NCBI GenBank assembly: GCA_002691205.1
Contig: NZHD01000098.1
Span: 1 to 64,000, forward strand
Length of the DNA stretch: 64,000 nucleotides
From: Deltaproteobacteria bacterium
Lineage (GTDB): Bacteria; Myxococcota_A; UBA9160; UBA4427
Direction: 5' to 3'
In this document: positions 62,992 through 64,000 of the stretch, in pieces
How positions within the stretch are numbered: the stretch's first letter is position 1
How the letters are laid out: every line of letters starts with the position of its first letter
The notes under the pieces: model-generated
What the model was told of the DNA's origin: nothing
Database searches by the model: none
What the model saw: the letters and a program-made list of their open reading frames with translations, nothing else
Program-made: the position numbers and the translations under genes

Positions 62992-63001
62992 TTTTTCTGG
63001 C

Positions 63002-63030
63002 TTGTCCCTCTTACACGGTCCTCATATAAT
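63002..63030 (+). promoter_or_regulatory. Candidate sigma-70 promoter directly before the last gene
   Basis: TTGTCC (63002-63007) and TATAAT (63025-63030) are separated by exactly 17 bases. The -10 box is a perfect consensus; the -35 matches in four of six positions. Transcription would begin near 63037, which is where the GTG start of the next gene lies, so the message may be leaderless. Confidence 0.5.
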
Positions 63031-63036
63031 CTCGGA

Positions 63037-64000
63037 GTGACTGAACCCCAACGGCAGACCGAAGAAAGAGATCGGCCTTCCTGGCTTTATCCAGCAATCG
63101 CATTCGTCGTTCTTGCCTTTGGCTTCCCTCTCTGTATGCGAGGCATCAATCTTTCAGACGAAGGATATATGCTGCTACAGAGCCTCGACTTGCTTCACGG
63201 AAGCGTCCTCTACCGCGACATGGACTCCTTCGTGGCGCCCGGAATGTGGTTCCTTCTCGCCGGCACTTTCAAGATCTTTGGGGTTAGTGTCTTTGTGTCG
63301 CGCATGTTGATGTTGGCTCTTTATGTCGGACTTGGACTTACGGCTTTTCGTATTGTGACACCCTTGGCCGGCCGAACCTATGGATTAATCACGGTTGCCT
63401 CCCTTCTTCTCTTTTCCGTTTGGGCGTTTCCGACTTGGACTTTTGCTTTTTACTCTCCCGTAGCCATATTGCTCTGTTTACTCGGTCTAGAAAGATTGCT
63501 CTCTTGGAAAAGAACCGAGAGAGATCGCGACCTTGTCCTCACGGGACTCCTGCTCGGACTAGCGATCTGTTTCAAACAAAACTATGGCGTTTTTGCCACC
63601 TTGGGAGCCGCTCTTGGATACCTCTCCATGCGCATCGAGAAGGCCAATTCTCCCAAAGAGATTCTAAGCGGAAGCCTAAGGCACATGGGACTTGTTTCAG
63701 GTTCAATGATCGGGGCTGGAATTCCCTTCTTGATCTACTTCGTCAGCAATGGAGCCCTTGAGCAAGCGTGGTTCAGCCTAGTGGTTCACCCTTTCGAGTT
63801 CGCAGGGCGACATGATATTCCCTTTGCAAAATTCTCAGATCTTTGGCTGAGTGACTTGTACAATACGGGCGAGTTGCGGTTGACCTACCTTTCATATGCA
63901 AACCTAAATACGGTTTCCCTTTCGGGTCTCCAGCCTTTTCGAATCGCTGAACGACTTCATCTTCTCCTCTACTGGATCGCGCCCCTCATCATCCTGACGG
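63037..64000 (+). CDS. GT-C family glycosyltransferase, 3' end beyond the window
   Basis: The frame is open from GTG 63037 to the end of the window (321 codons). A polar N terminus precedes the first helix (P-A-I-A-F-V-V-L-A-F-G-F). The loop motif N-L-S-D-E-G-Y-M-L-L-Q, then L-Y-R-D-M-D-S-F-V-A-P-G, and F-K-Q-N-Y-G match the preceding GT-C gene, so it is a tandem paralogue separated by 45 bases. A downstream ATG at about 63138 is an alternative start but would remove the first helix. The candidate promoter suggests separate control of this copy. Confidence 0.75.
   Translation, partial: MTEPQRQTEERDRPSWLYPAIAFVVLAFGFPLCMRGINLSDEGYMLLQSLDLLHGSVLYRDMDSFVAPGMWFLLAGTFKIFGVSVFVSRMLMLALYVGLGLTAFRIVTPLAGRTYGLITVASLLLFSVWAFPTWTFAFYSPVAILLCLLGLERLLSWKRTERDRDLVLTGLLLGLAICFKQNYGVFATLGAALGYLSMRIEKANSPKEILSGSLRHMGLVSGSMIGAGIPFLIYFVSNGALEQAWFSLVVHPFEFAGRHDIPFAKFSDLWLSDLYNTGELRLTYLSYANLNTVSLSGLQPFRIAERLHLLLYWIAPLIILT

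Overview
The window looks like a chromosomal segment from an uncultivated Gram-negative bacterium of moderate GC content. Evidence for a double membrane and broad aerobic metabolism is a TonB-dependent receptor, a secretin, LpoB, outer-membrane barrels, a PEP-CTERM protein, a type IV pilin, an F420-type luciferase-like oxidoreductase, a CaiB transferase and a phytanoyl-CoA dioxygenase-like protein. The mix fits the former Deltaproteobacteria (Myxococcota, Binatota and related candidate lineages), but no rRNA or marker gene is present, so this is inference. I saw no tRNA, rRNA, CRISPR array, insertion sequence, integrase or prophage.

Layout. 1-135: 5' end of an alkylhydroperoxidase-like gene on the minus strand. 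0.4-5.6 kb: first glycosylation block (GT-C-like membrane protein, two plus-strand GT2 enzymes, a minus-strand GtrB/DPM-like GT2), with a copper ATPase upstream of the last. 8.3-11.2 kb: TPR/beta-barrel protein, a secreted basic protein, an SDR. 11.5-13.6 kb: lone type IV pilin and a sulfatase-family lipoprotein that lacks the expected nucleophile. 13.6-17.4 kb: TRAP transporter operon tatT-dctP-dctQ-dctM. 17.6-30.8 kb: mostly single metabolic and transport genes (retropepsin, CaiB, GPH symporter, MAPEG, PhyH, M15-like peptidase, sugar-kinase-like APH, LLM, LysE, PAP2, carboxyltransferase). 30.9-38.8 kb: hspQ, lpoB with a COG3014-like lipoprotein, an EstB-like serine hydrolase, a fused MFS/spermidine-synthase-like protein, and two small secreted proteins.

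38.8-49.6 kb is the most system-like part. A minus-strand operon encodes five exported proteins with overlapping or near-abutting genes: giant TPR lipoprotein, sulfatase/phosphodiesterase lipoprotein, TonB-dependent receptor, W/DP-repeat lipoprotein, outer-membrane barrel. It diverges from a PEP-CTERM surface protein that has a structured leader and a strong intrinsic terminator. I infer a cell-surface capture and processing machine; the substrate is unknown.

49.7-64 kb: two anchored PDZ proteins, a GT-C/TPR fusion, a type II-like secretin ending in a SPOR domain, and a second glycosylation block (polyprenol-phosphate-mannose synthase-like GT2, several GT-C enzymes, a flippase-like protein, two methyltransferases). 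The two glycosylation blocks together suggest lipid-linked sugar donors being made and used for glycosylation outside the cytoplasm. The final gene runs off the window end.

Start codons were chosen by ribosome-binding site and operon spacing. Several genes probably use GTG or TTG.
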